Shown here piece after piece: positions 44,409 to 54,997 of a stretch of 64,000 bases of DNA. Position 1 is the first letter of the stretch; each line of letters begins with the position of its first letter. The notes beneath the pieces were generated by a model. That model searched no databases and was not told the DNA's origin. It saw only the letters and a program-made list of their open reading frames with translations. The DNA comes from Ephemerocybe angulata (taxonomy: Eukaryota; Basidiomycota; Agaricomycetes; Agaricales; Psathyrellaceae), in assembly GCA_013368325.1 (NCBI GenBank), contig JAACJK010000163.1:2356001-2420000 (forward strand), in the 5' to 3' direction. The translations under genes were made by a program, and so were the position numbers.

Positions 44409-45764
44409 CTATGGGTATGCATAGCAGTACGGCTCATACCCAACGTCTATCGCGTCCCGGATAGGCACCGTCGGAGCGAATCCAGCAAATTCCAGAGGGT
44501 AGTCCAACGTCACAACGCCATATGGGGGATTAGGCGACGACCTGCCCCCAATCTCCTGCAGTCTCTTCTTGGGGTTCGCATGCTGCCACGTCCACCACAC
44601 CCTATCAAGCCCCGCATGATGCAAGTAGAACAACGGATCTACATCCCCGCCCAACAACGCACCGTTAGCCAACGCACACGACAAGCGAAGGAAAGAACAA
44701 AAGCGAAAACGCACCATTCGGACTCGAATAAAAACTCGTCATATCCCCACCAACCGTCAAATGCCCTCCATCATGCAACCTCCAATCCTTCTTATACGGC
44801 CTCCCATCCAATGCATTCCAAAACCCATCATACGTCTCCCACCCCAAAATCCCCTCCACCGCCTCCCTCGTAAACAGCGTCCTATGCGCCTCATCGATCC
44901 CCCTCGTCAAACAATGGTCCATGCGCCTCCTCCCTGGGCCGACGTGCAAAGTCAGCTTCGGCCAGGCGAAAGGCCCATCGGCGACGCAGCCTTTCGCGAT
45001 GAAGAGTGAGAACGTGGAGTTGTCGTTGTCTGTGGGGACGGTGTAGGTGCCGGGCACGCCGTCGCCACCAAAACCAGTCGCTGCGTCGAAGAGGGGCGAC
45101 TCGCCGATCTTCCGCGTGCCGTTAGTGTCTCGCGTCCAGTCCCAGAATCTAAAAGACAACTGTTAGCCTTCTTTCACCGTTCACGTCCTTGACATGGAAG
45201 TGAAGTGAAGGACTACGCACGGAAAAGGCCCGCGATACGCGCATTCCTGGCGCAGGGCAGTTTCGTATAGGAACCCAAATTGTCGATGCCAAGGCAAGAA
45301 TTGCCCCTTCACATCCCGAAGCAAGCCTCAACAACCATAACGGACACGCGACAAACACAAAGAGTGCTCACCACACCGTGAATCACGTCGGCCACAGTAA
45401 CATGCGCGATCACAAACTCGTCGAACCGAGTGTACTTCCTATCAAGCGCCGCGTCCTTCGCCGGCAGACCCTGGAGACACTTCACTGCCCGAATGTACGC
45501 CTGCTGTTCCCTGAATCTCATATCTCGCCTGTGAAAGCCAATATCAGTCACTGACGGAAAGAATAGATAGCCAGAGGGCTGTTGAGGAGGCGGAGGAGAG
45601 GCGTACCATTCCTGCCTGAGCCGTATATGAGCACACCGCTTGGGAGCATGACCAGGACCGTGGCCTGCATGAAGGTCCGCCCCAGGCGCACCGAGCGCGC
45701 TACCAACAAGCAACAAAACCCCAACCCACAGAACCCCATTCCCAAGAACACGTAGTAAACCCAT
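44409..45764 (-). CDS. Secreted tyrosinase-like copper oxidase
   Basis: Exons are 45764-45607, 45528-45372, 45306-45221, 45148-44715 and 44638-44409, giving 354 aa. An N-terminal hydrophobic stretch (VLWVGVLLLVGSALGAPG) is a signal peptide with an Ala-x-Ala-like cleavage region. The CuA half shows KCLQGLP, FDEFVIAHV and IHGVGQFLPWHRQF, the last of these across an intron. The CuB half shows HDGGHLTVGGDM and SPNDPLFYLHHAGLDRVWW. FPFWDWTRD is also typical. Tyrosinases hydroxylate and oxidise phenols. The protein is short, ends 60 aa after CuB and lacks the C-terminal lid domain of classical mushroom tyrosinases, so it belongs to the small secreted family found in many fungi. A TATA box lies about 100 nt upstream of the start. 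Substrate unknown. Confidence 0.88.
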
Positions 45765-47003
45765 GATAACCAAACTTGACCCAAGGAAAGAGCGACAAAA
45801 AACACCTGAGATCCAAGCCTCGAAGGTAGAGGACGCTAGATTCTGAGAGCACCTTGTCAGTATATATAGGCAGCAAGGCAATGCATGCTCGCTATACTCG
45901 TCCCGGACTCCGCACACCTTCCCTCTCCCCAACTCCGCATTCTGTTGGACAACCTCCCCCGTGTCCTTGTATGAACCCAGCTGACCTTCTGTAAGTGAGG
46001 TCCGATCAGGGGCGCCGACCAAGGGTCCGAGGGAGAACCATCCGAAGTACTGAGTAGCCTGAGTATCTTGTGCACGACCCACCCACACCGGCCTCTAGGA
46101 CCGCACCTTCCATAGATCTGAAAGGGGGAAAATGGCTCTCGCCCGCTTCTCCCAAATTGAAGCTGGGTGAATCTGTAGGATAAAGTTCAATCAAACAGCA
46201 GTAGTAGGTAAACTGCAGTTCGCACCGATTTCGCGACCAATGCAGCGTCTAGTGACTTTAAGAAGTAAGACGGTTTACTGCAATTCCGATGGCCATGCTG
46301 CGGTCTATCGCCTCGATTCGTACATCTGGATCATAGCCCGAGAAGAACACGACAGACCAAGCTAGCGGAGAACAGAGGAGATAGAAGCCCCTACCCGCGA
46401 ACCTTGCCGTATAGAACCTCACCGCGGAGTACAGGCACGAAAGCCAGCCCTCCACTCTCAGAAGCCAATGCAAATCCTAAGAGCGCTTAACTCTCAACAG
46501 AGGAACGACCTGTCCCAACTCGCCTTACACGATCGAATTGAAGAAGGCGCACGTAAAGGAAGGAAGGCCCATTCCCTCGCGAGTCCCGGGTCTCGACCAC
46601 ACACCCTAAACAGCCTTCTTCATTCAACCTCTCGCGCCGGTGGAGGCCAAGATTCACAAACACGAAAAACACCTCTATAATGTTGAATTATATCACAACA
46701 CGAGCATCAGTAATCTACCCACACCAAGGGACCAAGAAACAGCGAAAGAAACGCATCGCGCACGAAGGAATGCTCCCTTTCCCCCTCAATCCGCCATCCC
46801 ATAACATCCATCCCGTCAGTGCAGGGAGGGAGGCATGGAGTCGCAAGTAGACCACCCCTCTATATCTTCGTAGTATCAATGGCGCGAACATCCATCGAAC
46901 TTGGAACTCGGAGTGAGTGAGTGAGGTGAGCCGTTGAAGGCATAAATATCAACCAAGGCACAGGCTATCGAGCCATCTTGAGCTCGCGATGGGGCTGGTC
47001 GCT
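45765..47003. other. Intergenic
   Basis: About 1.24 kb holding the tyrosinase promoter and the 3' flank of the methyltransferase gene. Short frames on both strands show no domain motif. Confidence 0.45.
45861..45869 (-). promoter_or_regulatory. TATA box
   Basis: cctatatata on the minus strand, about 97-105 nt upstream of the tyrosinase ATG. Confidence 0.6.
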
Positions 47004-48023
47004 TTACGAAGACTTGTTCTTCTTCTGCTCCGCAGCACGCTTAGAGTAGATCATATCGGTCCAGGGTCTGTACCAAGCCACGCATCATCAGCAACCGGAC
47101 CATCGCCGCAGGTAAGTGAGCGAGAGAGATAGACGTACCCTTCGAAGCGCAGGGCGATGAGGTACACAATGTACACGTACACGCTAATCAACAGGCCGGC
47201 AGGGCGCTCGTACCTATCCAACATCAACACCTTGATTAACCTCGGGTACAACTAGAAGAGGAGCAGGAGGACGTACCAGAGAGAGGTAGCGATGAAACAC
47301 ATCGTACTTCCAACATACATAGGATCACGGAGAACATTGAACGGGAACCTAACGCACACCAAAGGATATCAGCTTCTCTCTCCCCACCCAACTCCCCAAG
47401 GGAAAGAAGGACAAGAATCCACTCACCCCTCAACCCTAGCATCCATAAGAATCCCAAAGTAATCCCCCAAGAAAGTTCCAGTAACACCCAACTGCCACGT
47501 CGAGGTAATCACAAACAGCTGGCCCAGACCAAACAGGACCGCGGGCACGATCGTGCTGTACTCCGCTGGCAAGATCGGGACACGGGGCTGGTCCTGCAAG
47601 GCTTTCTGGAACCTATACACACATCACACGTACAAAGCATCAGCTCACAAACCCATAGACCAGGGAAGAAGGAGGGATGGAGGGAGGGGGAAAGAACGTA
47701 CAGATGGTCCCTGAGCATCCCGAATGAAAAGATCATCAACGCAAGGAAGTAGCACCCATTCTTCGGGCTCCCAAACACCTTCGTAAGGGTCTTGTTCCTA
47801 TACTCTACACCCCCACAATATCATCAGCCACCCACCCTCATCAACACCAAGAAGCAGTAGAAAGAGACGCACCATTGCGCGCTACGATATTCCACGCAGT
47901 AGGGTTAAACGCAATGCTCGCGAGACTCAAGAGCAGCGAGGGCTGGCTCAGGTCCACATTATCGAGCAGGAGGCTCTTAACCTGCTGCACGACCTGCTGC
48001 ACGTCTAATCCTTTCGCAGACAT
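47004..48023 (-). CDS. OPI3: Phospholipid N-methyltransferase, Opi3-like
   Basis: Six exons: 48023-47873, 47804-47702, 47612-47427, 47348-47277, 47213-47139 and 47067-47004, giving 216 aa, the usual size for Opi3/PEMT. Several hydrophobic membrane segments are visible (SLLLSLASIAF, CYFLALMIFSFGML, VPAVLFGLGQLFVITSTW, GLLISVYVYIVYLIALRF). Family motifs are GDYFGILMDARVEGFPFNV, LRDPMYVGSTMCF and LRFEGPWTDMIY, followed by a lysine-rich C-terminus (EQKKNKSS) that suits an ER membrane protein. The enzyme uses S-adenosylmethionine for the last two methylations from phosphatidylethanolamine to phosphatidylcholine, at the ER. All exon junctions stay in phase and rebuild the family sequence without gaps. 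Confidence 0.93.
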
Positions 48024-48619
48024 AGCGTTGATAGTGGTAGTGGTAGGTGGTAAACGAAAAACGTGTTCTGGCTTTGATGACGATACGGTCAGAGGTTCAG
48101 TAACCTCTTCTAGATTCTTCTACTCGTGAGATGGATCGTAAACGACAACGTCAAAGGATCGTTAGAGAAAGTGTAGGGGAGACGACGAGCTCGAGGTCTG
48201 CGAAGGAGCAATCCGGGAACGAGGATGGTGGAAGTCAAGAGCAAACACGCCGACGGGAGCTGATGATATGTGTTCGCTGTCGACCTGCAATGATGACGCC
48301 ACGCGATTGGCTGTCGATCCCGGTGCCTGACATGTGCTTCACCCAGTCCCAGCGCCTCCGATTCGCTCGTGCAGCCGGCGCTCGACAGAGACTAGTCACT
48401 ACCATGAACACGGATAGGGACGAAAGCAATTAAGATAAATACATGGATGGATAAAAGCACACTGAAAACACGAAAGCTAAAGACGGAGAGACAAGAGAGG
48501 AAGGGTTCGATGACACGTACAATTTCGGAGGAGTAGGAGTAGGAGGTGACGCGGATGATACTAAGTCGTAAGTAAGTAGCGATGATGTGTAAAAACCCCA
48601 TAGACAATGCATGCAACCA
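48024..48619. other. Intergenic
   Basis: About 0.6 kb between two minus-strand genes; promoter of OPI3 and 3' flank of the E2 gene. No further feature seen. Confidence 0.4.
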
Positions 48620-49869
48620 CTACAGCCTCTTCAGAGCCTTCTTCCTCTTCTCCGCCCCGCTCACCGCACTATTCGTAGCAGCCCTCTTCATACTCTTCCC
48701 TCCCGCCGCACTCCCATTCGCACTCGCCAGCCCCGCCCCAGGAGCGAGCCCAAGCCCCAACCCACTCCCCGCCAATCCCATCTTCGCCTTGCCCTCTACA
48801 TTCGCGTCGGCGGTCGAAAGCGGTGCGGGCGACGCGTGTCGCTCGTTCTTCAGCACCGACCCGTCTTTCGAGTTCTCCATCGAGAGCGTCGAGCTGGATT
48901 TCAGTGACATAGACGAAGTGTAGGATGAGGGTGCCGGGGATGAGGCTTTGCGCGGCACGGCGGTCGGGAGCCCGAGACGGCTCGCTATCGAAGCGGTGGA
49001 TACAGGAGGGCTAGTCGCGGTCGTAGCAGGGGTGGAAACGACCGGCGTCGTTACAGTCGCAGTAGTCGCAGTCGTGGTAGTGGTAGTCGTCGTTGGCGTC
49101 GCTATCGTCGTCGTCTTGGAAGTAGACGCCACACTTTCGGTGCTCGAGGAAGCCGCCTTGGGTGATACCTTCTCTTTCTCATCGCCATCCGGTCTCGAAG
49201 GTGTATCGAACTCAACCGGTCTCGTCCTCGGCGTCGCATGCACACTCGTAATGAGCTTCGCGCGCGAGCAGTAGCTCTCATAGTCCTCCATGAGCAGCTT
49301 GCCGGCCTCTTCGTCCAGCGCGGATTCGGGGTTGGGGTAGATGAGGAGACATTTGACGGTCACGAGGATGTGCCCGATACCGTATGTCGACTTCCAGTCT
49401 TTCTTCAGTGTGTTCACACAGATCTCCCCGGAGGGCCCGACGTTTGGGTGGAAGAGTTTCGTGGCGAACCAACCTATGACGCTAGATAAGCAAGACAAAC
49501 AGACAAACGACTCGCCGAAAGAGGTACGCACATTTGGGCGGGGCGGCGGGGAACTCTTCCGTGAACTTGAATCGCACTCTGAAGTATCCACCAGCATACG
49601 GCGTTCCTTCTGGAAAATGAGAGAATGCATGTTAGTAACCGTTCCCTCAAAGGCGCTGGCGCAAGACGTCCGTGTTTGGACACTCGAGACGTTTCGGTAT
49701 GGAACTTGCGAGACTCACCAGGCCCCTCAATGATGCCGGTCACATCCAACATGTCCTCGTCGTTTGTCTGCACACGGATCCCCTCAGGAGGGTTCTTCCT
49801 GAGCTCGTTGATCTCGCGCATGAGTCGCTTCACAGCTGCACCGGTAGGAGGCTGCATTCCGGAATGCAT
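48620..49869 (-). CDS. Ubiquitin-conjugating enzyme, UBE2S type
   Basis: Exons are 49869-49719, 49609-49532 and 49473-48620, giving 360 aa. The UBC fold spans about residues 8-155: [60 protein letters not shown] with the catalytic Cys, and [18 protein letters not shown]. These match UBE2S (E2-EPF), which in animals extends Lys11-linked ubiquitin chains with the APC/C. A Ser/Thr/Ala-rich disordered extension of about 200 aa follows, with Thr-rich ([13 protein letters not shown]) and Gly/Leu-rich ([13 protein letters not shown]) parts. The protein ends in a basic tail KRKKALKRL. Human UBE2S ends RALRRL, the tail that docks on the APC/C, so this tail is very likely the same docking signal. Budding yeast has no UBE2S. 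Confidence 0.9.
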
Positions 49870-50804
49870 AGATAGATGGGCGTGGTTTCACAACGAGGGT
49901 CGTCGATAGAAGACAATTTTCCGAACGTTCGGGTATTGCGAGTTTGGGTCCAAGAACGCCAAAAGGTTTGAATGTGGCGCGTCATGTTCATTCATTCGCG
50001 TCGATGTCGTAAAGGAGTTCAACCATGGCGCATCCACAACGAAGTCGCAAACGATAAAGGGGAATATAGAAAGAAGAGTATACGAGTGTCAATTAGCAAT
50101 TGTGGCGAAACCCAGAAGCTTCTCCTTGCACCACGCACCATCGTATATTCAGGGCCGTCGTAATTTCGTCAAAATGGAGTCAAGTAGTTTGTCTGAGGTT
50201 CTTTCTTCCCCAAAGGTTCTTCTCAGCACGAAGGATGATAGATAGCGCGCTTCAGGTGTCGCTCTATCGAGAGTTTGTGGTCGTCAGATGGCGTTTTGGG
50301 GTCGTTCAAGGCTCGAGGACAGCAGCAGAGGGAGGTTGAGCCGGGCGGCGGACTGGGAGAGCACAACCGTGTTTGCGTGATGGGTGGCCGTGGCGGAGCT
50401 CGATTCAACACCATCACGTGGAGGCTTATTCAGCTCCATTGTGCTGCGCGTTTTAATTTTTAGCCCTCTGACCGTAACTTTTACATATCCCTTTTTTTCC
50501 GAGACCCTTCGAGTAAATGCTCTCTAGGACTGGATCCCGAGCTGAGCGCCGAACAGTGGCAGGAGGATGAAAGTGATCAAGCCGAAAGCGTTCACCGTCG
50601 TTATCAATGTTCGAAGTCAAGCTTGGTTGAGCTATGTAGATGATTGCCCCTTGGGCTTTCATACAAAACAGGGGGGTATCTCAATTCTTTCGATGGCCAG
50701 AAACCTGCTGAATAACAAATATCTGCCGAATTCTAGGTTTACAAGATATGTCTGGAAAGGTTGCAGTAACTGGAGGTTTCGGTACGCAGGTGAAAGAAAC
50801 CTAC
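49870..50804. other. Intergenic
   Basis: About 0.94 kb without a supported gene; short frames only. Confidence 0.4.
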
Positions 50805-51165
50805 CTACGAAGGAATCGCAGCGCCTTTTGGAAGCGTTGACGCCTTTAGCTGTTTGACATCGCCTGCTAACCTTTCCAGCTTCTCCTCCTCGGTCTTCAC
50901 CATCTCTGCCTCTCCTGCGTCCCCTTTCGCAGCCTTTTCCTGGTACTTCAACATCTCGGCCTGAGCTGCGACCATTTCCTCGAGCTGCTCTCGCAGCGCC
51001 TTCGCAGTCTTTGTCTGTGGGAGGAATTTCTTTTGCCCAACCATCTCGTCTTGAATCTGTAGGACTTCCTTTGAGGAGCGCCTGCGTATCTAGTCTTTCC
51101 ACTTCTTTGAGGAGCGCCTGCGTATCTGGTCTTTCAAATTCCAGGACGACCTGCCAGAGCGGCAT
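50805..51165 (-). pseudogene. G-domain gene, 3' fragment
   Basis: The minus strand reads EVLQIQDEMVGQKKFLPQ then AKALREQLEEMVAAQAEML and a Glu/Lys coiled coil. It matches the C-terminal helices of the G-domain genes at 51467 and 59603 (EVLQIQDELVQRK, EALRKELEAMIEAEAE). No G domain precedes it. A direct duplication of about 36 nt (cgcaggcgctcctcaaag twice, 51084-51101 and 51114-51131 region) sits just upstream. This is a truncated relic of the array. Confidence 0.7.
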
Positions 51166-51466
51166 TATCCGATCCCAGGACCCAACATCCCCCCGTCCTG
51201 ATACTAATAGCTCATAGTGCCGAAGATCGACGGTGCATGATCTCGCCGATGGAGTCGGATGCGATGGCAGAACAGATTGTAATCCCGAGGAACTGGACCC
51301 GAGGGCATCGACATTTTGTCTCTTGGGTGAGCTGTGGTGAGCTCAGAGGGTCGTAAGTTGCTTTAGACAATTGATGCACTTGCAGCCGAGGCTGAAAGCA
51401 CAAGGCGACTCGGACATAGTTGGATTGCAATTTCAGAACTAAGGTCTTAATGTACGGCTCGTGTGA

Positions 51467-52655
51467 CTAGAAACGTCTGAATCGCTTCAAAAAAGTCGCA
51501 GTGCGTTGTATAAGAGTTCCTCGCAAAGCTTTGATTTCGCCCTCCAGCTTCCCCAATTTTTCGTCCTGAACCTTTACCTCCTCATATGCCCCACCTTGGC
51601 CTGCGCTCCGTCGGAGTGCAGCCTGAACTTCCACCATTTCCTCGAGTTGTTCAAGCAATAGTTTTGCAGCGTTTGTCTGTGAAAGGTATTTTCTCTCGGC
51701 AACCAACTCACGCTGGATGTGGAGAACTTGGAAAAGGAGACCGCGCGCACGATTATCCGGGTCCACTAAGCGTTCCAGAGCTTTATCCACAATCTTGATG
51801 GCGCTGGCGTGGTCTTCGGTGGCGAGGCGCATGGTGGTCGCCCCGAAGTCTATCATACCTTTCCAATGCACGTCCTGTAGCTCCTTCTCCCTCGCCCCAT
51901 AATCGTCTCGAGGTGTCTCCCTCTCCCACTTGGTCGTCACGAGTACCACCTTGAACATGGAATGTTCCCCGCACAGCTGATCGAACAGCTGCAAATTCTT
52001 TTTTGCACTCCCCATAAAATCATCTCTGGATATGTCGTGGAGATAGAGAACCCCTCCGAGGATATCCCCTTTGCGGCACCTTGTAACCGGTATTAGTGTT
52101 TGCCATAATCAACACACTTTCGCGAGGGTGGACGCACGACTCGCCAAGGTAGCTCGCAATAAGTTGAAGGGTATTATAGTCTGAGGTGTCGGTATCATCA
52201 AACCCTGGAGTGTCGACGAACAATAATTGGTGTCCTGACACCAGAGAGGGATACTCCGAGAGCTGGGCCCGAGGGGCTTCGATGACTTCGAGCTCTTTGG
52301 TGCAGGAAACCAAATCTCGCCCGACCCTAAGTTTGTCCCTCTCCGACAAATTCGCTGCTGCATTGATGAACTGCAGTCTCCACGAGCATGAGCAGAGCCC
52401 GACCACGGTTAGACCACGGAATCTAAGAAACCGGACTCACAGAACTCTTTCCTGCCTTCGTCCTGCCCATGACTCTGATGGAAAGGTATAAGCATTTTGC
52501 ACCAGCGAGCCTAAAGGCACGCTTCAAGGTCAAGCTTTAAGCTTGACTATCACTCACGGAATTATGATATTCCGGGGTTTGGCCATTGCTCTCGGCTTCC
52601 TTCTGTGTATTTGTTGCTGCTGTGAGACAAGCTTGAGTCCCCTGGCGTTGCTCAT
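51467..52655 (-). CDS. Single G-domain (P-loop GTPase) protein
   Basis: Exons are 52655-52558, 52474-52441, 52370-52138 and 52079-51467, giving 325 aa; an alternative in-frame ATG is at 52586. A tiny 34-nt exon encodes the P-loop (VMGRTKAGKSS), followed by switch/G3 LLFVDTPGFDDTDTSDYNT and G4-like VVLVTTKWERE. A C-terminal coiled coil (LLLEQLEEMVEVQAAL) and a basic end follow. The architecture equals the basidiomycete G domain family related to AIG1/Era-like GTPases. The usual GATGSGKS P-loop reads GRTKAGKS. All introns match the neighbouring copies in place and phase. Such proteins are proposed to act as GTP switches; no specific role is known. Confidence 0.82.
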
Positions 52656-53045
52656 ATTCAACAATTGACCGAGGTACACCACTTACGAGCCTGGCCTGGG
52701 GAAATCAAATTGCTGGAAGACAGAGAAACGGCTTGAAGGGACCTACTCTATATGAGGTCAGAGGGAGCGAATTGGGGTCAGATTGGATATGGGCGGCTGA
52801 GGATCTCGTTTCAATGGGCACCATGCTAGGAGACCTCGACGTTTCAGGAAGATACAGTACCTATGTACGTTTTTGGCATTGTGACACCAGACTTGTTGTC
52901 GATTTCATATCTAAACACATCATGCGATCGAACATGCGGCAAACGCGTCGACACAAGGCATTTGTGACTTCCCGTTCCCCCGCTTGGTCCTCCCGATTCC
53001 CCTCTGCCCAATCCATGATGCACTTTCCCTTATTAAGGCTTCACT
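52656..53045. other. Promoter region of the G-domain gene
   Basis: About 0.39 kb. Parts resemble the region upstream of the G-domain locus at 58577, for example ggagacct..cgtttcagg and cgaacatgcggcaa against cgagcatgcggcaa. No gene seen. Confidence 0.4.
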
Positions 53046-53250
53046 TATTTATGGCAATAATACTGTTCGGAAAATCAAGAGACGTACATGTTGCAGAATC
53101 CTGTTCATGGGACAACATGTTGTTGAAATAGACCTCATGCACATGTTTCGCCGGGTACACGTTGTATTACTGACATGTTTGAGTTTGGGTATGTTACTAG
53201 CAGGATACAAGTTCATGTTGGACAAGCTGTGGATGGCCAGACATGTTTGC
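53046..53250 (+). repeat. Left inverted repeat with ACATGT sites
   Basis: Contains five ACATGT palindromes (near 53086, 53115, 53141, 53173 and 53241) plus ttcatgttgg variants. The outer 75 nt match the right arm best. Confidence 0.8.
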
Positions 53251-54619
53251 AACGGCCGCTATCACCGGAATGATGTGGCTGTGCAAGCGATCAGGCGCCT
53301 ATCTGAACTTTGGAGGGGCGTCTTTGACCGCCTCTAGCAGATTTGAGAGCCTCGGACTTAATTGTAAGAAACAGAAGGTTTAGCATAGTGTCGCTGTATA
53401 CATTCACTGTGAGGTAGGGCTTGAGGTTGGGAGACTTCAAGCACACAGAAGTCAAGCGCGAGGGCCATGAGGTCCGATGATGAAAAGTGCACCCGGACTG
53501 CCAGTCTGCTGAGCAGCGTCAGCGGAGTATGACCGCTCCACAAACATCTGGTATCTGTACCACTACGGAGAGGGTATGCAGTAGACAGACCTGAGATGAT
53601 GAAACACCGAATGGCGAGTGGGGAAATCCGGTGGAAATCAAGTGGAAATCTCAAATTATATTCCACTTTCAATTCCACTCTGACGCTCTAACGCTCCAAG
53701 AGACACTCCAGGAGTACACCAAGTTCGATGATACCTCAGAATGACGTCTACGCAACAGCCCAAGCCTCGATATCCTTCTAGTATAAATACAAAAAAGCGA
53801 ACGAGCATATTTCATTCACCAGTCGCATTCTCATCTCTCATACCAGCGATTACTTCTTATATCATCCCAACCTTTATCGCATCTCCTCCAATGGATAAAA
53901 TCAGAGGTATGTACATATGTCATGTGCATTTATATAGCACTTCTAAGTGTGCGTACGTGAAGAGCCCCGCCCCAACCCGAACTGCATCCCGGTTTCTTTG
54001 CCAAGTTCAACTGAGTCGCGAGTCGACTCGTGTACCAAGCACTGCAACCGTTACCTTACCTGTTATACACCGAGATATGGATTTTAGAGGGCTGTATTGC
54101 ACGAGGATAATGCTGATGAAAGTCATGAGAGAAATTTCGTCACAATCCGGCGTGAAGAAAACGCGATCCGCGATTTGGGCGCCCAAGATAAGATAAGTGC
54201 TCTCTCTCAAAATACGGATGAGCGGGCGAGCGCGCACACATATTACTCTGGGGAATCACTGGCCTAAGGACTGTAGCATAATATGTGATTGCATTGCCTG
54301 CCGCTTGTCGATACGTACACGGATGAAGGCGACAGTACACTTTTCTTGCAATAAAGGCAATGAAATTGTTTCTTGGGCGCATGCTGTAGGTACCTTATGT
54401 CCCAAGGTCACAAGGCCTATATATTCATAATCTAGTGCATCCTAGCTATCGAACAGTGTTATATTATATGCCTTACAATTAAACCCGAACGCGAGATCAA
54501 GAGGAAACAAAATCCCCAATCCCTCGATTCGACGCGTCCCGGTGCTCAGCCACCAACTGATCGCGCGCCCTGGGCCCAATCGGGCGGGCCATTAATCGTT
54601 ACACCTACTTGCCTCGGAT

Positions 54620-54856
54620 GCAGCATGTACGTCCCACCAGAACATGTCTACCCTCAGAACATGCTGATAGGAAACATGTATCCCCCAGCAACATGTCGTC
54701 CTCTTAATGATATTTCGCAACATGTAAGTCTACCCCAGACCCAAACATGTCAGTAGTACGAGATCCATTGCAAAACATGTTGTCCCATGAACAGAATTTT
54801 GCAACATGTAAGTCTCTCGATTTTTCGAACAGTATTATTGCCATACTTATTCACTC
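54620..54856 (-). repeat. Right inverted repeat with ACATGT sites
   Basis: Nine acatgt/acatgc-type sites between 54621 and 54810, spaced about 15-30 nt (near 54624, 54642, 54659, 54674, 54691, 54720, 54745, 54775 and 54804). The reverse complement aligns with 53046-53250. Confidence 0.8.
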
Positions 54857-54997
54857 GACGAAAGTGCAGTGGCAGCGCTAATATATGATGCAGGTTACTT
54901 AGACATCGAGGTCGATTGCTGACCGGGGGTAATAAACCATCATGATAGGTGGCGAGGTAAGCAAGCAGGGTACACTACCAACCAACTCAAGGACCAA

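Larger units (their letters stand above)
53046..54856. mobile_element. Putative inverted-repeat element
   Basis: Two long inverted repeats, about 53046-53250 and 54620-54856, enclose about 1.4 kb. The arms read tatggcaataatactgttcg and then tacatgttgca and ctgttcatgggacaacatg in inverted orientation. No transposase was recognised inside. Internal minus-strand frames include SSDLMALALDFCVLE, weakly like the end of DUF6593 proteins. The element may be a non-autonomous DNA transposon or foldback element. Target-site duplications were not identified. Confidence 0.5.

Noticed and set aside
48948..49274. Plus-strand Val-rich frame
   Set aside because: Antisense of the Thr-repeat linker of the E2 gene.
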